Source: Candidatus Riesia pediculischaeffi (GTDB taxonomy: Bacteria > Pseudomonadota > Gammaproteobacteria > Enterobacterales > Enterobacteriaceae). Taken from it: a stretch of DNA of 64,000 nt. Both the position numbers and the translations under genes were made by a program. This document shows positions 42,133 through 53,080 of this stretch, in pieces. The notes beneath the pieces were generated by a model that made no database searches, had not been told where the DNA came from, and saw only the letters and a list, made by a program, of their open reading frames with translations. How positions within the stretch are numbered: position 1 is the stretch's first letter; each line of letters starts with the position of its first letter. The stretch is taken from assembly GCF_002073895.1 (NCBI RefSeq), contig NZ_CP012839.1, forward strand, positions 419,513-483,512, read 5' to 3'.

Positions 42133-42807
42133 TCAGCTCTTATATTCATCATAGATAAATCTTTCTATTCCTCGATGCGTTGCAAGGAGGACGATATCGG
42201 CGGGTCTGTTTGCAAACAATCCAACTGTTATCACTCCAGCAATGGAATTAATTTTATCTTCCAACAGTGTTGGATTGAATATCTTCAAATGGTATACATC
42301 TACAATAATATTCCCATTATCTGTGACGACATGTTTTCTATGTCTCGGAATTCCTCCTAACTTTTTTAATTCCCTGATCACATAAGATTTTGCCATTGGA
42401 ATAACTTCTACCGGAAGAGATGATTTACCAAGTATAGAAACCTTTTTAGATTCATCAGCGATAGCAATGAATTTTTTTGCCATTCCTGCTATCACTTTTT
42501 CCCTTGTAAGGGCTGCTCCCCCTCCTTTTATCATCATTAAATTTTTGTTAAACTCATCTACGCCATCCACATATATATCAACATAGTCTACATCGTTACT
42601 ATCGATTATGGAGATCCCGATCTTTCTTAATTTGTTTGTGGAAGATATTGAGCTAGATACTGCTCCACGAATGATATTTTTTTTATATTTTAGACCATCT
42701 ATGAAGTAAGATACAGTAGATCCTGTTCCAACCCCAATTATCATACCTTCTTTAACATATTCTAAAGCAGCCATCCCTGCCATTTTTTTAAAATCGTTCC
42801 AGGTCAT
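42133..42807 (-). CDS. rpiA: Ribose-5-phosphate isomerase A
   Basis: RpiA interconverts ribose-5-phosphate and ribulose-5-phosphate in the non-oxidative pentose phosphate pathway, feeding PRPP and nucleotide synthesis. The 224-residue protein (E. coli 219) has MIIGVGTGSTVSYFID, VDGVDEFNKNLMMIKGGGAALTREK in pieces, FIAIADESKK, LPVEVIPMA and LLATHRGIERF. All blocks of the family are present. It is a single gene between two spacers. Confidence 0.95.
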   Translation of the reverse strand: MTWNDFKKMAGMAALEYVKEGMIIGVGTGSTVSYFIDGLKYKKNIIRGAVSSSISSTNKLRKIGISIIDSNDVDYVDIYVDGVDEFNKNLMMIKGGGAALTREKVIAGMAKKFIAIADESKKVSILGKSSLPVEVIPMAKSYVIRELKKLGGIPRHRKHVVTDNGNIIVDVYHLKIFNPTLLEDKINSIAGVITVGLFANRPADIVLLATHRGIERFIYDEYKS

Positions 42808-43166
42808 ATTTTTTCCAAAAATTTATCGCATCTGATTAATTGTAAAAATCTTTGTACTAAATGATTAAATTATCAGCTATTTATTCTCATAATATGATCG
42901 ATAAATCCATCGATTTTATTAGGACGAACACTGTTATATCATAAGAATATTATCCTTTTCATATTTTCTGTTAATTTTTAAAAATTTTAAATAGATTTCA
43001 AAATTGCTAACATGTTAAATAAATTGTTATCTTTAGAATCTGCTAAAATAACTCATTTTAAATGGTTCCTTTGTTTTCTATGTGAAATCAAGATAAAAAC
43101 CTTTTTGAAAGTACAATACCATCATTTTTAAATGATGATCATGGAGTTGATCGGCTTGTAAAGAAA
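42808..43166. other. Spacer between lpdA and rpiA, with a small palindrome
   Basis: 359 bp, AT-rich. Near 43118-43135 a short palindrome (CATCATT / AATGATG, 7-bp stem) lies just after lpdA on its transcript. It is not followed by a clear U-run, so terminator function is uncertain. No gene is seen. Confidence 0.3.
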
Positions 43167-44636
43167 CTAACATTTTTTATTTTCATATTCTTTATATATC
43201 ATCGATTTTTTGTTCGGTAAGTCTGTGATGCTTCCTTCGAACATTTTTGAAGCCATTCCTATAGATTCATATAAAGTTGGATGCGCATGAATAGTCAAAG
43301 CGATATCTTCTGCACTACATCCCATCTCTATAGCTAATCCAATTTCTCCTATAAGTTCTCCACCATTTACTCCAACGATAGATCCTCCCAAGATTCTTTT
43401 AGTTTTTTTATCAAAGATGATTTTCGTCATACCATTTGTATGATTTGAAGAAATCGCTTTTCCCAACGCACCCCATGGTACTGTGGATGTCTCAAAAACT
43501 ATATTTTGTCTTTTTGCTTCTTCCTCAGTTAATCCTAACCAAGCTATTTCGGGATCGGTATAAGCGATAGATGGTATAATATATGGATCGAAATAATGGT
43601 TCATACCGTAGATAACCTCTGCTGCGATATGACCTTCATGCATGCCTTTATGTGCTAACATAGGTGATCCAGCTACATCTCCTACAGCATATATATGTGA
43701 TATATTCGTTTTCATTTGAGAATTTGTTTTAATGAATCCTTTTTCATCTATCGAAATACCAATTTTATCAAGATTGATTGAATCAGAGTTTGGAGTACGA
43801 CCGATTGCTAACAGCAATTTATCATATTTCTTTGTTATATCTTGATTCACTCTATCCTTCATAATTACTGATATTTCCTTTTGATTATATAAAATTTTTG
43901 TAACCCTCGTGTTGAGCATAATATTAAATTTTTTGCTCACGTCTTTCATATAGAATTGAGATACTTCATCTTCCACCATTGGTAACAATCGTTCTTCAAC
44001 TTCTACTATATCTATCTTTGATCCTAAAGTATGATATATAGTTCCAATTTCTAATCCGATTATACCTCCTCCTATCACCAAAATAGATTTCGGTATTTCT
44101 CGTATCTCTAATGCTTGATCAGAACTCCATATCTTTTTATTACCATCAGAATCCATATCTAGAATATCCACAGTTCTAGGTAATTTAGTTGGATGAGATC
44201 CAGTTGCAATAATGGCGTTTTCGAAAGAAATCTCATAATCTTCTTCCTCATTTTCTACCATGATGGAATTAGAACTGATAAACTTCCCATTTCCTTGAAT
44301 AAATTTAATTTTTCTATCACATATCATCTTATAGAGATTATTTGCAATTCTTGAAACTACCTTTTCTTTTAACTCTCTGATCTTTTGAACACAGATCTTA
44401 TTTTCCATACATAAGATACCTGAATTAAACAACCAATTTGATTCTTGAATAATCTTAGAGATATTTAAAAGAGTTTTTGATGGAATACAACCAACGTTCA
44501 AACAAACTCCTCCAACTTTACTGAAACGTTCTACTAAAATTGTTTGTAATCCTAAATCGGCACAACGGAATGCGGAAGAATATCCAGCAGGTCCTGATCC
44601 TAGAACCACTACTTGAGTTTTAAATTTTGATTGCAT
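43167..44636 (-). CDS. lpdA: Dihydrolipoamide dehydrogenase (E3)
   Basis: E3 reoxidises lipoyl groups of pyruvate dehydrogenase (and of 2-oxoglutarate dehydrogenase and glycine cleavage if present). The frame opens at 44666, but ATG 44636 has GGGAG five bases upstream and begins MQSKFKTQVVVLGSGPAGY, exactly where E. coli Lpd starts. It has the redox pair in GGVCLNVGCIPSK, the second Rossmann motif GGGIIGLEIG and the catalytic HAHPTLYES. The protein has 489 residues (E. coli 474). It ends the aceE-aceF-lpdA cluster, in E. coli order. Confidence 0.96.
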   Translation of the reverse strand: MQSKFKTQVVVLGSGPAGYSSAFRCADLGLQTILVERFSKVGGVCLNVGCIPSKTLLNISKIIQESNWLFNSGILCMENKICVQKIRELKEKVVSRIANNLYKMICDRKIKFIQGNGKFISSNSIMVENEEEDYEISFENAIIATGSHPTKLPRTVDILDMDSDGNKKIWSSDQALEIREIPKSILVIGGGIIGLEIGTIYHTLGSKIDIVEVEERLLPMVEDEVSQFYMKDVSKKFNIMLNTRVTKILYNQKEISVIMKDRVNQDITKKYDKLLLAIGRTPNSDSINLDKIGISIDEKGFIKTNSQMKTNISHIYAVGDVAGSPMLAHKGMHEGHIAAEVIYGMNHYFDPYIIPSIAYTDPEIAWLGLTEEEAKRQNIVFETSTVPWGALGKAISSNHTNGMTKIIFDKKTKRILGGSIVGVNGGELIGEIGLAIEMGCSAEDIALTIHAHPTLYESIGMASKMFEGSITDLPNKKSMIYKEYENKKC

Positions 44637-44771
44637 ATAATCTCCCATTTGTGTTTGATCAAACATGATTATGTATGAACAGATTTCAACTCATCCAATT
44701 TATCTTGAAAATCTTTGATTTTGTCCCTAGAAAGATATCTATAAATTAAAGTAAATAAGGAAATGATCTCT

Positions 44772-46073
44772 CTACATCAACAAATTTCTGAGATCTTGTA
44801 TAAGAAACGAGATTCTTTCTATAAATTTTACTCCTTCTGCTCCATTAATGATTCTATGATCAAAAGATAGTGAAACCGGCATCGTTAATTTTGCTAAGAA
44901 TTTTGAACCATCCCAAATAGGTTTCATGAAAGATCTTGAAAGTCCAAGAATAGCTACCTCTGGAGAATTAACAATCGGGGTAAAACCATTTGTAGGACCT
45001 AATCCTCCAAGATTTGATATTGTGAATCCACCTTTTTGCATATCTTTGGGAAATAATCTTCCTGATCTAGCTTGTTCAGACATATCTCCTATAACTTTAG
45101 ATATTTCAAAAATATCCATTCGGTCTACATTTTTAATAACAGGAACTAAAAGACCGAAATCTGTATTAACTGCAATCCCTATATTGATATCTTTTTTTAA
45201 AATAATTTCTCCAAGGTTATTCGATATTTCACTGTTGAAAATAGGAAATTCTTTCATGATCTTGGAAACCGCTTTTAGGAAGAATGGTAGCATTGTAATT
45301 TTAGATGATTTATCTTCTTCTTTTATCTTTCTTCTATACAGCTTCCTAAAAGAGTTCAACTCTTCGACATCCACCTCTCCGAAAATTGTTACATGAGGAA
45401 CTTTTTTCCATGTTTCGACCAAATTCTTACAAGAATTTTTTTGAATATGGTTCATTTTTAAGATTTTGAATTCTTCTATCTTTTTCTCAATAACAAGACT
45501 TTCAGACATATTACTTTCTGAAGAACTCTTGTTGTTGTCATTATTATAAAAAGATAAATTGAACCTATTAACCGCTTCTTTAACATATTGAAAAACATCT
45601 TCTGGAAGAATGCGACATTTCTTTCCAGATCCTTTTATGTTTTTCAGATCCACATTGAATTTTCTAGATAACCTCCTGACTAATGGCGTTGCATGTAAAA
45701 ATTGATTTTTTTCAATATCATTTTTTTCGTCACCAATAGTAGATTGTTTAGTATATTCAGGATGATCATCTCTTACTTTTAGGGGTTGATGATATTGATA
45801 AATTTTATCGTTTGATAGGGTCGATTCCTCTTCTTTTTTAACATGACTTTTAAGAACCATTATCAACATATCTTTTTTAAGAATATCTCCCTTAGATATC
45901 TTGATTTCTTTAACTACTCCAGAATCAGGAGAAGGCAATTCCATCGATACTTTCTCACCTTCTATCATTATTAAAGGTTGCTCTAGGCTAACTTTTTCTC
46001 CAACTTGAACCAGAATATCAGTGACTTCCGCTTCATCTACTCCAATTTCTGGCATCCGAATATCAACGAACAC
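44772..46073 (-). CDS. aceF: Pyruvate dehydrogenase E2 (dihydrolipoyl acetyltransferase) with one lipoyl domain
   Basis: E2 forms the core of the pyruvate dehydrogenase complex. The 433-residue protein has one N-terminal lipoyl domain (about 1-80, lipoyl Lys41 in EGEKVSMELP). A charged linker follows, then the E1/E3-binding domain (ATPLVRRLSRKFNVDLKNIKG at about 140-160) and the catalytic domain ending SLSFDHRIINGAEG. E. coli E2 has three lipoyl domains in 630 residues, so two have been lost. The catalytic DHRxxDG motif has Asn for Asp, a variant also known in Azotobacter E2. It lies 17 nt after aceE. Confidence 0.95.
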   Translation of the reverse strand: MFVDIRMPEIGVDEAEVTDILVQVGEKVSLEQPLIMIEGEKVSMELPSPDSGVVKEIKISKGDILKKDMLIMVLKSHVKKEEESTLSNDKIYQYHQPLKVRDDHPEYTKQSTIGDEKNDIEKNQFLHATPLVRRLSRKFNVDLKNIKGSGKKCRILPEDVFQYVKEAVNRFNLSFYNNDNNKSSSESNMSESLVIEKKIEEFKILKMNHIQKNSCKNLVETWKKVPHVTIFGEVDVEELNSFRKLYRRKIKEEDKSSKITMLPFFLKAVSKIMKEFPIFNSEISNNLGEIILKKDINIGIAVNTDFGLLVPVIKNVDRMDIFEISKVIGDMSEQARSGRLFPKDMQKGGFTISNLGGLGPTNGFTPIVNSPEVAILGLSRSFMKPIWDGSKFLAKLTMPVSLSFDHRIINGAEGVKFIERISFLIQDLRNLLM

Positions 46074-46090
46074 TTATATCACCTCAATGT

Positions 46091-48766
46091 TCATACTAAA
46101 CGTGGGTTAATTTTTTCAGGATTAATGTTATATTTTTTAATAGCTTCATATACCGTAACTTTATCTATCTTTTTCTGATCGGATAACTCATTGAGAGCAG
46201 CTAATACAATATAGTTCGTACTAATCTCGAAGTAATCTCGAAGGTTTTCTCTGCTGTCGGAACGTCCAAAACCGTCCGTACCTAAGACCTTGTAACTTTT
46301 TGATGGAATATATGGACGAATTTGATCAGCGAACGTTTTCATATAATCAGTCGCTGCAACAGCAGGATCACTGTTCATTACGGTGGTAACATATGGAATC
46401 TTCTTTTTTTTCAATGGATGCAACATATTCCATCTTTCACAATCTTGCCCATCTCTACATAATTCTGTAAAAGAAGTTACGCTATATACAGTAGATGAAA
46501 TTTCATATTCATTAGAAAGAATTAATGCAGCTTTTCTCACATGTCGAAGAACAGATCCTGATCCCAATAACTGTACAGCTCCATTTCTTCCTTCCAAATG
46601 ATCTATCTTGTAAATTCCTCTTCGAATACCTTCCTCCACTCCATCTGGCATAGGAGGCATCTCATAATTTTCATTCAACACGGTCATATAGTAGTATATA
46701 TTTTCCTGTTGATCTCCATACATTCTATTTATTCCATCCTGTAAGATAACGGCAACTTCATATGTATAAGATGGATCATAAGAAATACAATTTGGAACAG
46801 TTAACGATTGAATATGACTGTGACCATCCTCATGTTGTAGTCCCTCTCCGTTCAATGTAGTCCTCCCAGAAGTTCCTCCGATCAAGAAACCTCTAGCTTG
46901 CTGATCACCTGCTGCCCATAATAAATCACCAACTCTCTGAAAACCGAACATAGAGTAATATATGTAGAAAGCGATCATTGGAAAATCGTTATTACTATAA
47001 GAGGTAGATGCAGAAATCCAAGAAGCACAAGCGCCAAGCTCACTAATTCCTTCTTGTAAGATAATTCCTTTTTCATCCTCTCTGTAATATATCAAACTAT
47101 TTTTATCTTGTGGAATATATTTTTGACCAAACGCGTTATATATTCCGATTTGACGAAACAATCCTTCCATTCCAAAAGTTCTTCCTTCATCAGCAATGAT
47201 CAACGACAATCTGTTCTTGATAGAATCACATTTTAACATAATGTTAAATGCTCTTATAAACGCCATTGTAGTAGACATTCTACCCTGTTTTTTTAGAAGA
47301 CTGTTAAAAATATTTAAGGATGGTACATCTATTTTCCGTGTAAATCTTGCAATCCTTTTTGGGATATATCCTCCCAACTTTTTTCTACAAGAATGAATGT
47401 AACGGTGCTCTTCTGAACCTTCTTTTAGCGAAACAATTGGGAAGTTCAATATTTCCCGATCTGAAACTGGTATATTAAATCTATCTCTGAAACGTTTCAT
47501 ATCTTGCAAGCTAATATCCTTAATTTGATGAGCAATATTCCTTCCTTCCGCAACTTCTCCCATTCCGTGTCCTTTTATCGTCTGTATCAAAATGACGCTA
47601 GGTTTTCCAAAACTTTTTTGGGCAAGTTGAAAAGCAGAATATATTTTTTTAGGATCGTGACCACCGAGATTTAATGAATAAGATCGAATTTGTTCATCTG
47701 TCATATTTTGTACTAATTTCTCTGTTTCTAAATATCGATTGAAAAAATTCTTTCGTATATATTCTCCATCTTTAGACCTAAGATTTTGATAATCTCCATC
47801 ATTGGTTTGGTTAATAAGACAAATTAGTTTTCCAGAGATATCCTTTTTAAAAAGGTTGTCCCATTTGCTTCCCCAAATAACTTTAATCACATTCCAACCA
47901 GCTCCAATAAACAGTCGACTAAGTTCATTAATGATTTTACCGTTACCCCAAACTGGACCATCTAATCTTTGCAAATTACAATTGATTACAAAGATTAAAT
48001 TATCCAAATTTTCTCTAGAAGCGATTGTGATAGCTCCTTTCGATTCTGGTTCATCCATTTCGCCATCCCCTAAAAATGCATATACCTTTTGTTCTGAAGT
48101 ATCTTTTAATCCTCTTTTATACAAATATTTTAAAAATTTGGCTTGATAAATAGAACTAATAGCTCCAAGACCCATCGAGACCGTTGGAAATTGCCAAAAT
48201 TCTGGCAAAAGTCTAGGATGTGGATAAGAAGGTAATCCAAAGTCGCTTTCAATCTCTTGTCTAAAATAGTTGATTTGTTTTTCAGTTATACGACCTTCTA
48301 AGAAAGCTCTAGAATAAATTCCTGGAGAGATATGGCCTTGAAAATAGATCAAATCTCCTTCTTGCTTTAGAAAACTGTTTCTCGCTCGAAAAAAATGATT
48401 AAAACATACTTCATATATTGTTGCACATGATTGAAAAGATGATATATGACCTCCAAGATTGAGATTTTTTTGAGACGCTTTTAGAACCATCATAATTGCG
48501 TTCCAACGTATTATGTTACATATTCTTTCTTCAAGGTTTAGCTCACCTGGGTAAATCGGTTCTCTATCAGAAGGAATGGTATTAATATAATCTTGTTCCA
48601 TTATTTCTGAAAAGAAAGATCCCGAACTTTGTTGAACATAGTTCGACAATTTTTGTATGATATACCGACAACGATCTGCACCTTCGTTATGAAAAACCCA
48701 TTCGATCGACTGTAACCATTCAACAATTTCTGTTTGGTCCATATCTTGATTTGATTCATTCCTCAT
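46091..48766 (-). CDS. aceE: Pyruvate dehydrogenase E1 component
   Basis: E1 decarboxylates pyruvate with thiamine diphosphate and acetylates E2. The 891-residue homodimeric-type protein (E. coli 887) aligns throughout. It has QGHISPGIYSRAFLEGR, the thiamine diphosphate motif FLGDGEMDEPES with the NCNLQRLDGPV end, IADEGRTFGMEGLFRQ, GISELGACASWI, GTDGFGRSDSRENLR and HFEV-like terminal blocks. No truncation is seen. The regulator gene pdhR, which precedes aceE in E. coli, is absent from the 1-kb spacer upstream, so feedback by pyruvate has probably been lost. Confidence 0.96.
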   Translation of the reverse strand: MRNESNQDMDQTEIVEWLQSIEWVFHNEGADRCRYIIQKLSNYVQQSSGSFFSEIMEQDYINTIPSDREPIYPGELNLEERICNIIRWNAIMMVLKASQKNLNLGGHISSFQSCATIYEVCFNHFFRARNSFLKQEGDLIYFQGHISPGIYSRAFLEGRITEKQINYFRQEIESDFGLPSYPHPRLLPEFWQFPTVSMGLGAISSIYQAKFLKYLYKRGLKDTSEQKVYAFLGDGEMDEPESKGAITIASRENLDNLIFVINCNLQRLDGPVWGNGKIINELSRLFIGAGWNVIKVIWGSKWDNLFKKDISGKLICLINQTNDGDYQNLRSKDGEYIRKNFFNRYLETEKLVQNMTDEQIRSYSLNLGGHDPKKIYSAFQLAQKSFGKPSVILIQTIKGHGMGEVAEGRNIAHQIKDISLQDMKRFRDRFNIPVSDREILNFPIVSLKEGSEEHRYIHSCRKKLGGYIPKRIARFTRKIDVPSLNIFNSLLKKQGRMSTTMAFIRAFNIMLKCDSIKNRLSLIIADEGRTFGMEGLFRQIGIYNAFGQKYIPQDKNSLIYYREDEKGIILQEGISELGACASWISASTSYSNNDFPMIAFYIYYSMFGFQRVGDLLWAAGDQQARGFLIGGTSGRTTLNGEGLQHEDGHSHIQSLTVPNCISYDPSYTYEVAVILQDGINRMYGDQQENIYYYMTVLNENYEMPPMPDGVEEGIRRGIYKIDHLEGRNGAVQLLGSGSVLRHVRKAALILSNEYEISSTVYSVTSFTELCRDGQDCERWNMLHPLKKKKIPYVTTVMNSDPAVAATDYMKTFADQIRPYIPSKSYKVLGTDGFGRSDSRENLRDYFEISTNYIVLAALNELSDQKKIDKVTVYEAIKKYNINPEKINPRLV

Positions 48767-49804
48767 AAGTTGTTTCCTTCTTATTTTTTATAGATCTTAT
48801 TTTTAAATTGCTTATAATTCAATAATTGATAACTTTTTTTTCGATATAAATATACCTAAATTTTTACTGTTCTTATATTTAGATCACTGAACATTCAAAC
48901 ATTCTAAAAGGTAAAAGTATCAGATTATAAGGATATTCATATGAATCGAATATTGTTCTTATAATCTCGTAGAACCTGGTATTATACTTTATTACGCATA
49001 TTTATGAAGTTTCTCCGATCTTCATGAATTCTAAACGATAATTATTTGATCTGACGAATATATATAATTTTTAAAATCTAGTATTCTAATAATCTACATT
49101 TTAAATCTTTATCGTTTTGAACATTGTATCTTTTAAAGTAGGTTTTTCTTGTAGCAAGATTTAAGATCTATATAAGATTCTAGAAAAGATGAAGATGGTA
49201 TATGAAAGAAAAAGAATTGTATCGATCTTACTATTCCATTCGTAAAATAGATATTAAACGATTTACTGTTGTAGGATCGTTGAATAACCTAATAGTTATA
49301 AGATAATTATTCATATATGAATCTCTATTATATTTCTTTTTTTTTCACAGGATGACAATTCCTTAAACTTCGTTGATTTAACAAAAATATAAATCACTTA
49401 TTTTTAACATCATTAGACCAATGAATAAAAATTTTTGTCGTTCTGTAAAATGGTATCTGATAAATTTAAAAAAAAATTACAAGGTAAGAAATATTACTTT
49501 ATCTTCAAAAAAATTTAAAGTTAAATGGAAATCAATTAAAATCCTGCATATTTTAAAGTTCATCACTGTTTTAGTGTAATATATTGAATTTGAACTATTA
49601 GATTTCAAAGATGATCATATTATAAAATCAATTGAAAGTTGTTATTCATCACGAACTTATTACGTGATTAACGATCAAATTGATTTTTATTTCTTAATTT
49701 TACTCGTAAGTCTCTCATAATTTTATTAAAAAACTAGAGTTAAAGATATTTCAAATGTATAATTTGAAAGCGTTATTTTTTATAAGATAAGGTAAATTTT
49801 GCTC
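48767..49804. other. Divergent spacer between aceE and guaB
   Basis: About 1.0 kb with no supported ORF. The left part corresponds to the position of pdhR in E. coli, but no GntR-type sequence can be read. It must contain promoters for the leftward PDH operon and the rightward guaBA operon. Confidence 0.35.
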
Positions 49805-51280
49805 ATGTTAAGAATCAAAAAAATAAAAGGATTGACGTTTGATGATGTTCTGTTAGTTCCAGCATATTCGACAATCGTTTCAGATTCTATTGATTTATCA
49901 ACCCATCTCACTAAAGAAATTCAACTTAATATTCCGATTATCTCTGCATCTATGGATACCCTTGCAGAATCAGAGTTGTCTATTGAATTAGCTCAATCTG
50001 GAGGAATCGGTTTTATTCACAAGAATATGACCATTCAAAATCAATCAGAAGAAGTCAAGAAGGTTAAAAATTATCAGGTTGAAACTACAGATAATTGGTA
50101 TTTTCAATCTAATTCAACTATTTTACAAATTTTTAAAACAGCGGAATCAAAACACACGATGCAATATAGAATTGAAGAAAAAAAATTCGTGTCCTTTAGT
50201 ATCGTAAGAAATATAGATTTTCCGAAGAATATCAATCATCCAAGCTGCAAAATATTTTCTAAATATAAAATAAGCATCGTTGAAGAGCAAGAAAAGTATG
50301 TGGATGTGTTTCATAAAATGATTAGCGATCGTTCCAAATATGCTTTAATAATCAATAATTGTAAGGATATAATGGGAATGTTCTCGATAGAAGTATCTTC
50401 AAAGGATGAAAAAAACTTTCGTGCTTGTAAAGATAAGAGAGGGAGATTAAGAGTTGGAGCAGCAATTAGTGCTAACGAAAATGATGATAGAATTAAAGAG
50501 TTGATTGAATCTGAAGTAGATGTAATATTGATAGATTCCTCTCATGGACATTCTGATATTGTATTGAGAAAAATATTTGAGACTAAAAAAAAATATCCAA
50601 ATTTGCCAATTATTGGAGGAAATGTTGCTACCTCAAAAGGAGCGTTAGATTTGGTACAAGCAGGTGCTGATGCGGTTAAAGTAGGAATAGGACCAGGATC
50701 AATATGTACTACAAGAATAGTAACTGGAGTCGGAATACCTCAAATTACTGCTATCTCTGAATCTTCAGAAGCTTTATCTAAAACTGAAATTCCGATAATT
50801 GCAGATGGGGGAATTAGATTTTCCGGAGATGTTGGAAAAGCGATAGCTGCTGGAGCTAAATGTGTCATGTTAGGATCTGTTTTGGCAGGTACGAAGGAGT
50901 CTATTGGAAAATTAGTGATATATAAAGATGGATTTTACAGACAGTACCGTGGAATGGGTTCAAAAAAATCTATGGTACATGGTTCTTATGATCGATATTT
51001 TCAATTAAATACAAAAGAAACAGGACAATTTGTTCCAGAAGGAGTAGAAAGAAAGATTCTATATAAAGGATTCTTGAAAGACGTTGTTCATAAAATCATA
51101 GGTGGACTTCGTTCTTGTATGAGATTAACCGGTTGCAACAATATTAATCAACTTCGTCTCAATACAGAGTTTATAACGATCAGTCAATCTGGAATAAAAG
51201 AAAATCATGCGCATGGAACGGATATGTTAGGGGATTCTTTATCTTATCGAAACCAGTTAGAGATATTTAAATTGAAATAA
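49805..51280 (+). CDS. guaB: IMP dehydrogenase
   Basis: GuaB oxidises IMP to XMP, committing purines to GMP. ATG 49805 ([19 protein letters not shown]) is preferred over the TTG at 49799 by comparison with E. coli. The 491-residue protein has GIGFIHKNM, the catalytic cysteine in [35 protein letters not shown], the flap RGMGSKKSM and [12 protein letters not shown]. The central CBS pair keeps its length but is strongly diverged ([20 protein letters not shown] region), suggesting relaxed allosteric control. It lies 23 nt before guaA. Confidence 0.95.
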   Translation: MLRIKKIKGLTFDDVLLVPAYSTIVSDSIDLSTHLTKEIQLNIPIISASMDTLAESELSIELAQSGGIGFIHKNMTIQNQSEEVKKVKNYQVETTDNWYFQSNSTILQIFKTAESKHTMQYRIEEKKFVSFSIVRNIDFPKNINHPSCKIFSKYKISIVEEQEKYVDVFHKMISDRSKYALIINNCKDIMGMFSIEVSSKDEKNFRACKDKRGRLRVGAAISANENDDRIKELIESEVDVILIDSSHGHSDIVLRKIFETKKKYPNLPIIGGNVATSKGALDLVQAGADAVKVGIGPGSICTTRIVTGVGIPQITAISESSEALSKTEIPIIADGGIRFSGDVGKAIAAGAKCVMLGSVLAGTKESIGKLVIYKDGFYRQYRGMGSKKSMVHGSYDRYFQLNTKETGQFVPEGVERKILYKGFLKDVVHKIIGGLRSCMRLTGCNNINQLRLNTEFITISQSGIKENHAHGTDMLGDSLSYRNQLEIFKLK

Positions 51281-51303
51281 TTAAATTACGTGATACATAA
51301 AAA

Positions 51304-52863
51304 ATGTTGCGAAAAAATACCATATTAATTATCGATTTCGGTTCTCAATATAGTATGTTGATTGCAAGAAGAATTCGAGAAATGGGAGTATATTGCAGAA
51401 TCTGTGTTTTAGACGATTCAAAAAAGAATATCTCTAGAGATCTACCACAAGGTATAATACTCTCTGGAAGTCCAGATAGTGTAGTTAAGAAAGATTATCA
51501 AGGTTCGTATAATTTTATATTTGAATCTGGAGTTCCTATATTGGGAATCTGTTACGGAATGCACGTTATATCTCTTCATTTCCATGGCAAATCAATTACG
51601 TCGAATCGTAAAGAATTTGGTCGAGCAGAACTATTGATACATCGACAATGCTCGTTAACTCAAGGTATTTATGATTATCTAGATGATCTAGGAAATTCGA
51701 TACTGCAAGTTTGGATGAGTCATTCGGATATCATTGCAGATATTCCAAAAGATTTTCAAAATTTTGCTAGTACAAAAAACTGTCGTTATGCGATCATTGG
51801 AAACGAGAAGAGAAGACTTTATGGGGTACAGTTTCATCCAGAAGTAACTCATACCAACCAAGGTAGAAGGATTCTTAGTCAATTTGTGATAAACATCTGT
51901 AAATGTAAGAGTACTTGGAAATTAGACCGATCAATTTCTCACATAGTTCAAAGAATACGAAATCGAGTAAAAAACGATCAAGTGATTCTAGCTTTTTCTG
52001 GAGGAATAGATTCTCTTGTAACTGCAATTTTAATTCATCAAGCCATTGGTAAAAATTTATTTTGTGTATTTGTTGATACAGGATTGCTTCGTCATAATGA
52101 ATTAAATAGAGTTTCAAAATATTCTTCTAAATTTGACTTCAATCTCATAGTAGTATCGGCAAAAAATCGTTTTTTTATTGCTCTTCGAGGTATTCATTCT
52201 CCCGAAAAGAAAAGGATGATTGTTGGTAAATTGTTTACAGAAATATTTAATGAACAAGCAAGAATAAGAAAAAATGTACGATGGTTTGCACAAGGTACTA
52301 TCTGTCCAGATATAATCGAATCTCAATCGCAGAATAAAAAGAATATTAAATCTCATCATAATGTTGGTGGATTGATAGGATTAAGCAGATCACTAAAATT
52401 GCTCGAGCCGATAAAAAACCTGTTTAAGGATGAGGTTCAAGAAATAGCAAAGAAATTTGGACTCTCTAATCGTATTATATATGGTCACCCGTTTCCGGGT
52501 CCAGGCATGTCTATAAGAATTTTAGGCGAAGTTAAAGAAAGATACTGTGAGATAGTTCGAAAAGTCGATTATATATTCACCGAAGAACTTTTAGAAAGTA
52601 AATTATACGATAAAGTTAGTCAAGCTTTCGCTGTGTTTATACCTGTAAAATCCGTAGGAATCATGGGAGATAATAGAAGATATGAATGGATCGTATCTTT
52701 AAGAGCTGTGAAAACCGACGATTTTATGACTGCTGATTGGGTCTATTTACCTCGCAAATTACTAGAAAAAGTTTCAAATAGAATAATTAACGAAGTAGAG
52801 TCGATTTCGAGGGTAGTGTACGATATCAGCAGCAAACCACCGTCTACAATCGAATGGGAATAA
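51304..52863 (+). CDS. guaA: GMP synthase (glutamine-hydrolysing)
   Basis: GuaA aminates XMP to GMP. The 519-residue protein (E. coli 525) has a class I glutamine amidotransferase domain with IIDFGSQYSMLIARR, nucleophile Cys83 in LGICYGMH and FHPEVTHT. The ATP-pyrophosphatase domain has the PP-loop FSGGIDSLVTA, FVDTGLLR, AQGTICPDIIES and SHHNVGGL. The dimerisation domain follows with HPFPGPGMSIR and the ending KPPSTIEWE. The order guaB-guaA is the standard operon. With gmk, the route IMP to GDP is complete in this window. Confidence 0.96.
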   Translation: MLRKNTILIIDFGSQYSMLIARRIREMGVYCRICVLDDSKKNISRDLPQGIILSGSPDSVVKKDYQGSYNFIFESGVPILGICYGMHVISLHFHGKSITSNRKEFGRAELLIHRQCSLTQGIYDYLDDLGNSILQVWMSHSDIIADIPKDFQNFASTKNCRYAIIGNEKRRLYGVQFHPEVTHTNQGRRILSQFVINICKCKSTWKLDRSISHIVQRIRNRVKNDQVILAFSGGIDSLVTAILIHQAIGKNLFCVFVDTGLLRHNELNRVSKYSSKFDFNLIVVSAKNRFFIALRGIHSPEKKRMIVGKLFTEIFNEQARIRKNVRWFAQGTICPDIIESQSQNKKNIKSHHNVGGLIGLSRSLKLLEPIKNLFKDEVQEIAKKFGLSNRIIYGHPFPGPGMSIRILGEVKERYCEIVRKVDYIFTEELLESKLYDKVSQAFAVFIPVKSVGIMGDNRRYEWIVSLRAVKTDDFMTADWVYLPRKLLEKVSNRIINEVESISRVVYDISSKPPSTIEWE

Positions 52864-53080
52864 AAGGATAGATGACGACTGAGAAGATGACATTTTATAT
52901 TTAATATGATCAAATAGTTTTAAAACATATTTCATATGGGAAATAGGCACATTTCAATCCATGAACTATAAACTTCATGAAAACGTTCAAAGTTATCTGT
53001 TCGATAAAAAATTTTTGCTTAACTACCCAACACTATTTGAAGAATGATAAATGCATTATATTTAGTTTTTATATTGAAAT

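Noticed and set aside
44772-46073. Asn instead of Asp in the E2 catalytic DHRxxDG motif as an inactivating change
   Set aside because: Asn at this position is known in active E2 enzymes such as that of Azotobacter.
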